Source: Alphaproteobacteria bacterium (lineage in GTDB: Bacteria; Pseudomonadota; Alphaproteobacteria; UBA7887). From it: DNA of 58,659 nt. The notes under the pieces were generated by a model. It made no database searches, was not told the origin of the DNA, and worked only from the letters and a program-made list of their open reading frames with translations. Both the position numbers and the translations under genes were made by a program. Shown one piece after another: positions 8,443 through 17,038 of this stretch; positions within the stretch are counted from its first letter, which is position 1; each line of letters begins with the position of its first letter. Location: positions 1 to 58,659 of the forward strand of contig JASLYQ010000019.1 of assembly GCA_030739735.1 (NCBI GenBank). Reading direction: 5' to 3'.

Positions 8443-9461
8443 CTTTCGACGATCCCACCGCTCTGATCCTGCTGCTGGCAGTGCCGCTGCTACTGTTGCT
8501 CAAGCACGGCCAACGGCGCCGCGGCTCCATCGGCTTTCCGACCACGGCGCCGCTGCTCACCTTGCCGCGGAGCGCGCGCATGCGTCTTGCCGCCGCCATG
8601 CCATGGTCCCGGGGGCTGGCCCTGGCGCTGGCAGTAATAGCCGTGGCCGATCCACGCTGGGGCCTGGAATCGTCTCGTGCCTACCAGGAGGGCGTCGCCA
8701 TCATCGTCGTCGTCGACATTTCCAGCAGCATGCTCGCCGAGGACCTGCAAACCACCGCCGAGCGCGCCACACGGCTGGGCGTTGTCAAGACCACCTTGCG
8801 CAGCTTCGTCAACGGCCGCGGGCCGGACAGCAAGGGGCGCGAAGGGGACGCGCTGGGCCTCGTCACCTTCGCCCGCTATGCCGATACGGCAAGCCCGTTG
8901 ACCCTCGACCACGACGCCTTTCTAGCTACGCTCGATGCGGTTGAAATCGTCGTTGTGCCGCAGGAGGACGGCACCGCCATCGGCGATGCCATGGTGATGG
9001 CGACCGATCTGCTGCGCAAAGCCGAGGCCGACAGCAAGGTGATGGTGGTTCTGACCGACGGTAACAACAATGCCGGCACCGTCCACCCAATGGACGCGGC
9101 CTGGGTGGCAAAAACCTTCGACATCACCGTGCATACCATCGGCGCCGGCACGCACGATGCCGCGCCCACGACGACGGTCTCGGCGGAATCCGGCACGCGG
9201 ACCATGGCAACGCCCGGATTCCTTGACCACTTTTTGCTCAAGGAGATCGCCAATACCACGGGCGGCCAAGCCTTCCGCGCCACCGACGGCACCGTTCTGG
9301 CCGAGATCTACAGCGAAATCGACAAGCTCGAGACATCGACGCAGGTGATCGAGCAATACCAGCGCTCGGTGCAGATCTTCCCGGCCTTCCTGGGTCTCGC
9401 CCTGTTGCTGCTATTACTTGAGGCGATGCTCGGCAATACTGTCTTGCGCATGACGCCGTAA
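8439..9461 (+). CDS. BatA-like von Willebrand factor A protein
   Basis: A 340-residue inner-membrane protein. Two N-terminal hydrophobic helices (about 8-22 and 58-71) are followed by a von Willebrand A domain with the metal-binding MIDAS motif DISSS at 93-97. A closing membrane helix lies near the C-terminus (FLGLALLLLLLEAML). This is the BatA layout, with the VWA domain exposed to the periplasm and able to bind partner proteins through a divalent metal. The start overlaps the previous stop (ATGA). The BatB-like gene follows six bases after its stop. Role in stress tolerance or protein assembly is known only for relatives. Confidence 0.88.
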   Translation: MTFDDPTALILLLAVPLLLLLKHGQRRRGSIGFPTTAPLLTLPRSARMRLAAAMPWSRGLALALAVIAVADPRWGLESSRAYQEGVAIIVVVDISSSMLAEDLQTTAERATRLGVVKTTLRSFVNGRGPDSKGREGDALGLVTFARYADTASPLTLDHDAFLATLDAVEIVVVPQEDGTAIGDAMVMATDLLRKAEADSKVMVVLTDGNNNAGTVHPMDAAWVAKTFDITVHTIGAGTHDAAPTTTVSAESGTRTMATPGFLDHFLLKEIANTTGGQAFRATDGTVLAEIYSEIDKLETSTQVIEQYQRSVQIFPAFLGLALLLLLLEAMLGNTVLRMTP

Positions 9462-9467
9462 GGAAAA

Positions 9468-11324
9468 ATGCACTTCGACGCCCCATTGCTCTCCGTTTTG
9501 CTGTTGCTAGCACCGCTGGTGCTGGCACTGACGGCCCATGGCATCCGGCGCCGGCACCAAGCGCGCACGGCCTTTCTCGGCAGTGACGAGACCAGCGCTC
9601 AGGATGCCGCCCGTGACCGCCGCCGCTGGACCAAAGCTAGCATACTGGCCACCGCCGTGGCCTTGTTGGTGGTCGCAGTTATGGGGCCGCGCTGGGGCGA
9701 CAGCGTCGAGGACGCACCGCGCACCGGGCGCGATATCATCTTCCTGCTCGACATCTCACGCAGCATGCTGGCCGAGGATGTCGTTCCGAGTCGCTTGGAG
9801 GCGGCCAAGGCGGCTATCGCCGACATGGTTGAGGTGATTAAGGATAGGGGTGGTCACCGTCTCGGCCTGGTGACTTTCGCCGGCCGCGCCACCCAGCACA
9901 GCCCGGTCACGCTTGACCACGCTTTCTTCCTCGACCGATTGGATGGGGTTCGCGGTGGCGCGGCACTGCGGCGTGGCAGCCTGATCGGCAACGCTATTGG
10001 CAAGGTGCTGCGGGAGCTGGAGCCCGGCGCTTCGCCCTATACCGACGTCATCCTGATCAGCGACGGAGAGGACCATGGCGGCACGACCCTGTCGGCGGCC
10101 CGCGAGGCGGCACGCCTCGGCGTCACCCTCTATCCTATCGGCATCGGCAATCCCCTGACCGGCGCCAGCATTCCCCTGACCAGCACAACCGGCGAGCGTG
10201 CACCCCTGATGCATAACGGCGAGCCGGTGATGACTAAGCTACAGGAGCCCCTGCTACGCCAGATCGCGGGCATCACCGACGGCGTCTATGTGGCGGCGCG
10301 CACCGCACCAGTGGATCTCGGCAAGCTCTATCGCGATGCCATCTCGCTCAAGCGCGGACGCGAACTCGAGGGCCTGGCCCAGACCAGCGCCGGTGAGTTT
10401 TTCCGCTGGCTGGCGCTAGCCGCGGTGCTGCTGCTGGCACTGGAGATGCTGCTCGACGAGCAACCGCGTCCGGCGGCACAGGCGGGGTCCCGTTATTCGC
10501 CCACATTGGCCGCCGCAGTGCTGCTGCTGTTCGGACTCACCGGCTTCGCCGATTCCGACTCTCCCTACGACGCCGTGGCGCGAGGCAACGCTTTATATGC
10601 GGAGGAGCGCTACGAGGAGGCCGCCACGCTCTATGCCGCCGCACGCACGAAGCTTCCAAACGAACCGTTGGTGGCCTTCAACATCGGCGTCGCACGCCTC
10701 CAGGCTGGCGATCCGAAAGCGGCCGAAGCAGCGCTCTCAGCCGCGTTTAATACTGATGACACTAGGCTCGCTGCCCTCACTCACTACAATCTCGGTAATG
10801 CTCGCTACGTGCAGGCACTCGACGTGCGCGAGACCTCGGTAGAGGATGCCGTTAGCTTTATCGAGCAGGCCATGGAGAGTTACCGTGCCGCGCTCTCGCT
10901 ACAGTCGGATATGGAAAACGCCATGTACAATCTCGAGCTAGCCTATCGTTTACTCGACGATTTATCTGATGAACGTAGTCAGAGCGGGGCGCCACAGGAA
11001 CAGGAATCGCCTCAGGCGGCGGGCAAGCCCGGCGAGGCCACGGGGGCCTCCGGAAACCAACCCGGCCCCGGCGCCCAGCCCGTAACGGACCAGTCGGTGC
11101 AGAATCGTACGGGCGAAGCCAGCAAAGCGGCGCCAAAGGCTCTACCCAGCGAGGACAACTCCTCAAGCGGTAGCCCTGGCGCCGGCGCCCGCTTCACCAT
11201 GACCCGGGAAGAGGCCGAGGATCTCATCGACCTGGTACAAAGCAAGACCCGCGAAGCCGAACGCCAGCGCCGGGAATGGCAGGACGCGCGCCTGCGCGAC
11301 CCCAAAGTGGAGCGGCCCTGGTAG
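9468..11324 (+). CDS. BatB-BatC fusion: VWA domain plus TPR repeats
   Basis: A 618-residue protein that joins two usually separate Bat proteins. Residues 1-320 are BatB-like: two N-terminal membrane helices, a VWA domain with MIDAS DISRS at 95-99, and a third helix (about 307-325). A second hydrophobic stretch at about 343-362 (LAAAVLLLFGLTGFADS) resembles the old signal peptide of BatC, and is followed by TPR repeats (about 370-490) in the periplasm. The tail is a low-complexity Gln/Ser/Pro-rich linker and an acidic-basic helix. AAGGAA lies just before the ATG. It ends the operon; no clear terminator follows. VWA and TPR both mediate protein contacts, so this is likely a scaffold. Confidence 0.88.
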   Translation: MHFDAPLLSVLLLLAPLVLALTAHGIRRRHQARTAFLGSDETSAQDAARDRRRWTKASILATAVALLVVAVMGPRWGDSVEDAPRTGRDIIFLLDISRSMLAEDVVPSRLEAAKAAIADMVEVIKDRGGHRLGLVTFAGRATQHSPVTLDHAFFLDRLDGVRGGAALRRGSLIGNAIGKVLRELEPGASPYTDVILISDGEDHGGTTLSAAREAARLGVTLYPIGIGNPLTGASIPLTSTTGERAPLMHNGEPVMTKLQEPLLRQIAGITDGVYVAARTAPVDLGKLYRDAISLKRGRELEGLAQTSAGEFFRWLALAAVLLLALEMLLDEQPRPAAQAGSRYSPTLAAAVLLLFGLTGFADSDSPYDAVARGNALYAEERYEEAATLYAAARTKLPNEPLVAFNIGVARLQAGDPKAAEAALSAAFNTDDTRLAALTHYNLGNARYVQALDVRETSVEDAVSFIEQAMESYRAALSLQSDMENAMYNLELAYRLLDDLSDERSQSGAPQEQESPQAAGKPGEATGASGNQPGPGAQPVTDQSVQNRTGEASKAAPKALPSEDNSSSGSPGAGARFTMTREEAEDLIDLVQSKTREAERQRREWQDARLRDPKVERPW

Positions 11325-11586
11325 CGCCAGGTCAGTCGCAAGGCGCGCGTCATGGCAGGCGGAACGTTAGCCGATACCGTTAAAAGCTATTGATCAGCAG
11401 ACGAAACTCTGCATTGGGTTCGTTTCGAAATTTACTTTACCACAAGGGGATCATAGCGCTAGCTCGTGAGACTATCGATCGTCAGTAGTTCTTTGATAAA
11501 CATTTGGTACCTAATTAAAAAATAATTAATGCTCTTTGCCAAATCAATGTTGTGGACTCGGGGGTCGTTATGCAGTACTGAATTCG

Positions 11587-11592
11587 GTATAC
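11587..11592 (+). promoter_or_regulatory. Possible GntR/FCD operator (GTATAC)
   Basis: The palindrome GTATAC fits the short GT-(N)-AC core recognised by FCD-type GntR regulators. It lies 22 bp before the GTG start of the regulator gene and overlaps a TATACT sequence that could be a -10 box. A wider CAGTA / TACTG inverted repeat brackets it (11573-11594). Autorepression is the simple reading, but this is inference. Confidence 0.35.
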
Positions 11593-11613
11593 TGTATGCA
11601 AGGAGGCTTACAG

Positions 11614-12282
11614 GTGCGCACCATTGAAAGTCCGCCGGGGCTTGTGGAGCAAGCCTATGCGGCGATTCTCGACTCCATATGCGACGGCCAGCTGCCGCCG
11701 GGGGAGCGGCTGACCCAAGCCGAGATCGCGGGACGGCTCAATGTCTCGCGCCAACCGGTGGGGCAAGCCTTGGGGTTGCTCAAGGCCCAAGGCTTCGTTT
11801 GCGATGCCGGTCGCCGCGGGCTAAAGGTGGCGCCGTTGTCGGCCGAGCTGGTGCACCAGCAATATGAATACCGTGCCGCCGTCGATGCCCTGGCCGCCGC
11901 AAAAGCCGCGGAGCGCCATACCGAGGCAGACCTAGCACAAGGTCGCGCCATCCTGGCGCAAGGCCGTAGCGTTCTTGCCGAGGGCGCGCTGGCGCAAGTC
12001 ATCGAAATCGAGACCGCCTTTCACGGCTGGATTTACGAAACCGCTGATAACCCCATCATCGTCGAGGCCATGGAACGGCTCTGGGCCCACGCGCGGCGCG
12101 TCATCGGCGCCGTCCTAGAGATGCCGGGAGACTGGCCGCAGCGCGTCTGGCAGGAGCATCTGACCATCTTCCACGCCGTCGCGGCGAGCGATGCCGATCT
12201 TGCGGCTGAGCTTGCCCGTGCCCATGTCGAGGCGGCGCGGCTGGCCTTAACCGAGAGCATTGGCAGAGGCGCACATGACTGA
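11614..12282 (+). CDS. GntR family regulator (FCD type)
   Basis: A 222-residue transcription factor. The N-terminal winged helix-turn-helix (about 5-70) shows the GntR signature in [30 protein letters not shown] and GLLKAQGFV. The C-terminal all-helical FCD domain (about 80-215) carries candidate metal/ligand His residues (FHGWIYE, HLTIFH). Relatives sense small organic acids or acyl-CoAs. The start is taken as GTG at 11614 because AGGAGG lies seven bases before it; ATG at 11596 is less well placed. It overlaps hcmB by eight bases, so it is the first gene of the mutase operon and its likely regulator. The inducer is probably a hydroxy acid or its CoA ester. Confidence 0.9.
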   Translation: MRTIESPPGLVEQAYAAILDSICDGQLPPGERLTQAEIAGRLNVSRQPVGQALGLLKAQGFVCDAGRRGLKVAPLSAELVHQQYEYRAAVDALAAAKAAERHTEADLAQGRAILAQGRSVLAEGALAQVIEIETAFHGWIYETADNPIIVEAMERLWAHARRVIGAVLEMPGDWPQRVWQEHLTIFHAVAASDADLAAELARAHVEAARLALTESIGRGAHD

Positions 12283-12688
12283 CACCCCCACTATTCGCGT
12301 GCTGATCGCCAAGGTCGGCCTCGACGGCCATGACCGCGGTGTCAAGGTCGTGGCGCGCTGCCTGCGCGATGCCGGCATGGACGTGATCTATACCGGCCTG
12401 CACCGCACCCCGGAAGAGACGGTGACTGCAGCGGTCCAAGAGGACGTCGACGTGCTCGGCATCAGCCTACTTTCGGGCGCGCACATGACCATCTTTCCGC
12501 GCATACTCGAGCTGCTGAAAGAAGCGGATGCCGACGACATTCTGCTCGTCGGCGGCGGCGTCATGCCCGACGAGGATATTCTCGCACTCAAAGACATAGG
12601 CGTCGCGGCGACCCTGCTGCAGGACACACCGCCGACGGTTATCGTCGAGACGATCCGCAATCTTGTCGCCGAACGAGGGGCGCGCTGA
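12275..12688 (+). CDS. hcmB: 2-Hydroxyisobutyryl-CoA mutase small (B12-binding) subunit
   Basis: A 137-residue free-standing cobalamin-binding domain. The DxHxxG motif (Asp17, His19, Gly22 in GLDGHDRG) supplies the His that coordinates cobalt. The SLLSGAH and [10 protein letters not shown] segments that hold the nucleotide tail are also present. In methylmalonyl-CoA mutases of most bacteria this domain is fused to the large subunit; a separate subunit is typical for HcmAB and IcmAB. It overlaps the regulator gene upstream and shares one base with the ligase gene downstream (TGATG). The Hcm assignment rests on the large subunit at the end of this operon. Confidence 0.9.
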   Translation: MTDTPTIRVLIAKVGLDGHDRGVKVVARCLRDAGMDVIYTGLHRTPEETVTAAVQEDVDVLGISLLSGAHMTIFPRILELLKEADADDILLVGGGVMPDEDILALKDIGVAATLLQDTPPTVIVETIRNLVAERGAR

Positions 12689-14109
12689 TGGAAGACTGGC
12701 ATTTTCCCCCGTCCTATGATGAGACATATATGCCAGCAGCCGACGCCCGTCATTGGTTTCCTGAGCGAGAGTGCATGGATCCGGGTGCGCGTGACGCCGC
12801 CATCGTCATACGTTTGCGCGAGGTCATGGAACATGCTTGGAAGAACGCTCCTTTCTATCGCCGCAAGTGGGACGACGCGGGCGTACACCCCTCACACATC
12901 ACCTCGCTAGAGGCCTTCGAAAAAGTGCCCGTGGTGACCAAGGCCGACCTGCGCGCTGCGCAAGCCGCGCATCCGCCTTTCGGTGACTATCTTTGTATCC
13001 AACCGGACGATGTGCACCATATACACGGAACTTCTGGCACCACCGGCCGGCCGACCACCTTCGGCATCGGCCGCGACGACTGGCAGGCGACAGCGGACGC
13101 GCATGCGCGTATCCTTTGGGGCATGAGCGTGAGACCCGGCGACATACTGTTCGTCGCCGCCATCTTCTCGCTCTATCTGGGCTCCTGGGGGGCCATGCTG
13201 GGAGGTGAGCGGCTAGGCTGTCGCGTCTTCCCCTTCGGTGCCGGTGCCGGCGGCATGACGGCGCGCGCCGCATCCTGGCTCGATGCCGTAAAGCCGCAGG
13301 CCTTCTACGGCACGCCGTCCTATGCCCTGCACTTGGCAGAAGTAGCACGCGAGGAAGGCTACGAGCCGCGCGACTTCGGCCTCAAGGTGATGTTCTTCTC
13401 TGGTGAGCCCGGCGCCTCCATCCCCGGCGTGCGCGACCGCATCGCCGAAGCTTATGGCGCCACGGTCTTCGATTGCGGCACCATGGCCGAAATGATGCCA
13501 TTCATGAGCGCCGCCGGCAGCAAGGAGGCGAGCGAGGGCATGTTGCTGTGGCAGGACATCGTCTATCACGAGGTCTGCGACCCTGGGAGTTACGCCCGCG
13601 TGCCCTTTGGCAGCCGTGGCACGCCAGTCTATACTCACCTGGAGCGCACCTCCCAACCCATGATTCGTTTGCTGTCTAACGATCTTACCCACTGGGTCGA
13701 CGGCCCCAGCCCCTGTGGACGCACCTACCCGCGCTTACCCGATGGCGTCTACGGCCGAATCGACGATATGTTCCAGGTGCGTGGCGAAAACATCTATCCC
13801 TCCGAGATAGATGCCGTGCTCAACACCATCGACGGCTATGGCGGCGAGCACCGCATCATCATTAGCCGCGAAGGCGCCATGGACGAGCTACTGGTGCGGG
13901 TTGAGCCTAGCGAGGTGGCGGCACCCGATTTCGGCGAGCGCTGCGCCGCCGGCCTGCTCAGGGTGCTCGGCGTGCGTACCCAGGTGGAAGTGACAGACGC
14001 GGGCGAGTTCCCGCGCACGGACTTCAAAGCGCGCCGCGTGATCGACGACCGCCATTTGTTCCGCACGCTCGCCGCCAGCCTGGATGAGGGAGACAAGGAT
14101 GGTGCCTGA
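12688..14109 (+). CDS. hcl: Acyl-CoA ligase, probable 2-hydroxyisobutyryl-CoA synthetase
   Basis: A 473-residue AMP-forming CoA ligase of the phenylacetate-CoA ligase (PaaK) branch. The ATP-binding loop GTSGTTGRPT is at 114-123, and YGRIDDMFQVRGENIYPSEID (in parts: YGRIDDMFQVRG, NIYPSEID) marks the hinge and C-terminal domain. It would activate a short hydroxy acid to its CoA ester for the mutase encoded two genes downstream. In characterised 2-hydroxyisobutyrate degraders a ligase named Hcl is clustered with hcmA, hcmB and meaH, which is the set seen here. The start overlaps the hcmB stop (TGATG). The substrate is inferred from context; the family itself is broad. Confidence 0.85.
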   Translation: MEDWHFPPSYDETYMPAADARHWFPERECMDPGARDAAIVIRLREVMEHAWKNAPFYRRKWDDAGVHPSHITSLEAFEKVPVVTKADLRAAQAAHPPFGDYLCIQPDDVHHIHGTSGTTGRPTTFGIGRDDWQATADAHARILWGMSVRPGDILFVAAIFSLYLGSWGAMLGGERLGCRVFPFGAGAGGMTARAASWLDAVKPQAFYGTPSYALHLAEVAREEGYEPRDFGLKVMFFSGEPGASIPGVRDRIAEAYGATVFDCGTMAEMMPFMSAAGSKEASEGMLLWQDIVYHEVCDPGSYARVPFGSRGTPVYTHLERTSQPMIRLLSNDLTHWVDGPSPCGRTYPRLPDGVYGRIDDMFQVRGENIYPSEIDAVLNTIDGYGGEHRIIISREGAMDELLVRVEPSEVAAPDFGERCAAGLLRVLGVRTQVEVTDAGEFPRTDFKARRVIDDRHLFRTLAASLDEGDKDGA

Positions 14110-15064
14110 CGACGCCTTGGCGCTCGTGCCACGTTTGCTGGCCGGCGAGACCCGCGCCATTGCGCGGCTCATGACCTGCGCCGAGACCGGCAACGACGCC
14201 AGCCGCCCAGCCCTCGCGCAGGCCTATGCCCATGGTGGGCGCGCTCATGTCATCGGGCTCACCGGCGTGCCTGGCTGCGGCAAGTCGACGCTAGTCCGGG
14301 CGCTCACCGTCGCCTTGCGCGAGCGGGGGCGCAAGGTCGGGGTGGTCGCGATCGATCCCTCAAGCCCATTCTCCGGCGGTGCCATTCTCGGCGACCGCAT
14401 CCGCATGGCCGATATCGCCGGCGATCCCGGTATCTTCATCCGCTCCATGGCCTCGCGCGGAGCCTTGGGTGGGCTCGCCCGCACAAGCCTCGACGCGGTG
14501 GACCTGCTTGATGCGGCAGGCTTCGATCCAGTCATCATCGAGACCGTCGGTGTAGGCCAGGACGAAGTGGAAATCGTACACGTCGCCGATACCACGGTGG
14601 TGGTCTCCGCCCCCGGTCTCGGCGACGACATCCAGGCCATCAAAGCGGGTGTCTTGGAGATCGCCGACATCCACATGGTGAGCAAGGGCGACCGGCCGGA
14701 CGCCGACAAGACCGTGGCCGAACTCAAACAAATGCTGATGTTGGGCGAGTTGAAACAAGAAGGCTGGGCAGTGCCAGTGCTGGCAACTAGCGCGCTGACC
14801 GGCCACGGCATCGACAAACTGCTCGGCCTGATTGATGCCCACCGCACCCATCTCCAGGACAGCGGCACGCTAGCGGCGCGGCGGCGGCGCAGCGCCGAGA
14901 CCCGCACCCTCAAGATCGCCGAAGGCATCATCCGTGGGCGCTACGCCGCCGGACGCGGGGCCGAGGCACAGGCAATCATCGACCGCGTTAGCGCGCGGAA
15001 GTTGGACCCACACGGGGCAGCCCTGGCATTGTTAGACATTCTCAACCAGGGAAACACAGCATGA
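14099..15064 (+). CDS. meaH: MeaB/ArgK-type G-protein chaperone of the mutase
   Basis: A 321-residue SIMIBI-class GTPase that guards B12-dependent acyl-CoA mutases by gating cofactor loading and release. The P-loop GVPGCGKST is at 56-64, followed by DPSSPFSGGAILGDRIRM (18 residues) and ETVGVGQDE, both signatures of the MeaB/ArgK family. The guanine-specificity motif usually read as NKAD appears here as SKGD, a small departure. The start ATG at 14099 overlaps the end of the ligase gene by 11 bases and has AGGGAG upstream. Its stop overlaps the hcmA start by four bases (ATGA). The symbol follows the equivalent gene of known hcm clusters. Confidence 0.9.
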   Translation: MVPDDALALVPRLLAGETRAIARLMTCAETGNDASRPALAQAYAHGGRAHVIGLTGVPGCGKSTLVRALTVALRERGRKVGVVAIDPSSPFSGGAILGDRIRMADIAGDPGIFIRSMASRGALGGLARTSLDAVDLLDAAGFDPVIIETVGVGQDEVEIVHVADTTVVVSAPGLGDDIQAIKAGVLEIADIHMVSKGDRPDADKTVAELKQMLMLGELKQEGWAVPVLATSALTGHGIDKLLGLIDAHRTHLQDSGTLAARRRRSAETRTLKIAEGIIRGRYAAGRGAEAQAIIDRVSARKLDPHGAALALLDILNQGNTA

Positions 15065-16764
15065 CCAAGGCGAGCGCTATTCCCGACGGCATGGCTTTGG
15101 AGCAGCTTGAACAGGCCTGCGCCGAGTGGGAGCGCGAGGACGTGGCGGCCTTCTTGGCGCGCCAGCCCGAGTCGCGAAACAGCTATCACACTACCTCGGG
15201 CTTCGACCTCAAGCGCACCTATACGGCACTCGACGTGGCCGACACACCACTCAATGATATCGGCCTGCCGGGGCGCTATCCCTTCACCCGCGGCCCATAC
15301 CCGACCATGTATCGTGGTCGCCTCTGGACCATGCGTCAGATTGCCGGCTTCGGCACGGGCGAGGACACAAATGCGCGCTTCCGTTATTTGCTCACGCAAG
15401 GCCAGAGCGGATTGTCGACCGATTTCGATATGCCGACGCTGATGGGCTACGACTCTGACCACGCTATGAGCCACGGCGAGGTTGGCCGCGAGGGCGTGGC
15501 GATCGATACCATCGACGACATGGAAAAGCTTTTCGACGGCATCGATCTAACCAAGATCTCTGTCTCGCTGACCATCAATCCGAGCGCCTGGGTGCTCTAT
15601 GCCATGTATATCGCGTTGGGCAAACGCCGCTGCTACGATCTGAACGACCTTTCAGGCACCATCCAGGCGGACATCCTCAAGGAATACATCGCACAGAAGG
15701 AATGGATCTATCCGATCCGCCCCTCGGTACGCCTGGTTCGCGACTGTATCGCCTATGGCGCCCGCCACATGCGCCGCTACAACCCGGTCAACATCTCCGG
15801 CTACCACATCTCCGAAGCCGGCGCGACGCCCGTACAGGAAGCCGCTTTCACCATGGCCAACACCATCGCCTACGTGGAGGAGGTGGTGGCCTCAGGCCTG
15901 TCGGTGGACGAATTTGCGCCACGTCTTTCGTTCTTCTTCGTCAGTCAGGCGGACATGTTCGAGGAGGTGGCGAAGTTCCGCGCCCTGCGCCGCGTCTATG
16001 CCAAGATCATGAAGACACGCTTCGGCGCACAAAAGGCAGAATCGATGCGGCTCCGCTTCCACGCCCAGACGGCAGCGGCAACGCTGACCAAGCCGCAATA
16101 CCAGGTGAATTTGGTACGCACCGCCTACCAGGCTCTCGCTGCCGTGCTGGGGGGTTGCCAGAGCCTGCACACCAACGGCATGGACGAGGCATTCACCATC
16201 CCCACCGAAGAAGCCATGCGGCTCGCACTGCGCACTCAGCAGGTGATGGCGGACGAGAGCAACATCACCGCCGTAGTCGATCCATTAGGTGGCTCATATT
16301 ATGTTGAACATTTGACTACGCGTATGGAGCGTGAGATCTTCGCCATCCTCGCCAAGGTCGATGATATGGGTGGCGCCATCAAGGCCATCGAGGCCGGTTG
16401 GTTTCAACGCGAGATCGCCGATTCGGCTTATGCTGAGGCGCTGAGGCGAGAGAGCGGCGAGCAGACCGTGATCGGCATCAATAAATATGTCGAGACCGAT
16501 GAGGCCGACCCCGGAATCGAGGTCCACCCGTACGACCCCGAGACCGAACGCCACCAGATCGCCGCCCTGCACAAGACCCGCGCCGAGCGTGACAACGCAA
16601 AGGTGGAAGCGCTGATGCAGAAGCTACGCGAGGTGGCGACGGACGAAGCAGCGAACATCATGCCCGTTACCATAGAACTTGCCGAGGCCCGAGCGTCGAT
16701 GGGCGAGATCGTCGAGTGTCTGAAGGAAATGTGGGGTGGCTATCGCGAGGTGCCGGTTTTTTGA
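15061..16764 (+). CDS. hcmA: 2-Hydroxyisobutyryl-CoA mutase large subunit
   Basis: A 567-residue TIM-barrel catalytic subunit of a coenzyme B12-dependent acyl-CoA mutase, lacking the fused B12 domain. Two residues set the substrate. The active-site Tyr of methylmalonyl-CoA mutase (RQYAGF) is Ile94 here (MRQIAGFG), and the Ala of SVAFDLPT is Asp121 (STDFDMPT). Ile and Asp at these positions, 27 apart, are the hallmarks of HcmA (Ile90/Asp117), which interconverts 2-hydroxyisobutyryl-CoA and (S)-3-hydroxybutyryl-CoA. The C-terminus GGYREVPVF also fits. The gene ends the operon. The product would enter central metabolism as 3-hydroxybutyryl-CoA. A related short-branched mutase is the alternative; methylmalonyl-CoA mutase is unlikely. 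Confidence 0.93.
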   Translation: MTKASAIPDGMALEQLEQACAEWEREDVAAFLARQPESRNSYHTTSGFDLKRTYTALDVADTPLNDIGLPGRYPFTRGPYPTMYRGRLWTMRQIAGFGTGEDTNARFRYLLTQGQSGLSTDFDMPTLMGYDSDHAMSHGEVGREGVAIDTIDDMEKLFDGIDLTKISVSLTINPSAWVLYAMYIALGKRRCYDLNDLSGTIQADILKEYIAQKEWIYPIRPSVRLVRDCIAYGARHMRRYNPVNISGYHISEAGATPVQEAAFTMANTIAYVEEVVASGLSVDEFAPRLSFFFVSQADMFEEVAKFRALRRVYAKIMKTRFGAQKAESMRLRFHAQTAAATLTKPQYQVNLVRTAYQALAAVLGGCQSLHTNGMDEAFTIPTEEAMRLALRTQQVMADESNITAVVDPLGGSYYVEHLTTRMEREIFAILAKVDDMGGAIKAIEAGWFQREIADSAYAEALRRESGEQTVIGINKYVETDEADPGIEVHPYDPETERHQIAALHKTRAERDNAKVEALMQKLREVATDEAANIMPVTIELAEARASMGEIVECLKEMWGGYREVPVF

Positions 16765-17038
16765 ATACTCCAAAGGTGTGTGGCCAGTAGCCGTCGCCGC
16801 CTTCTATTCCTTCGGTTCTGGCAAACAATTCTAGCCAGTGCTTACACTTGCTAGAGCACCTTTCAACCATACGCGATCATTGATAGCCCAGCTCGCCCTA
16901 CTGGATAGATGCGCCGTACCGTTTGGTTGAGTCCCCATATGACCGGTGCGTCGTTCCTATCCGAAAAGCTGTCTCGGGCTATCAAAGGGTCCATATTACT
17001 GAGCCTCTCTATAAGACGTAGACCGTTATCGAACCGCT

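Noticed and set aside
15702-16307. 201-codon frame within hcmA
   Set aside because: Different frame of the same strand inside a conserved mutase gene; Arg/Pro/His-rich nonsense.
15061-16764. Naming the mutase methylmalonyl-CoA mutase
   Set aside because: The active-site Tyr and Ala of that enzyme are Ile and Asp here; these are the residues of 2-hydroxyisobutyryl-CoA mutase.
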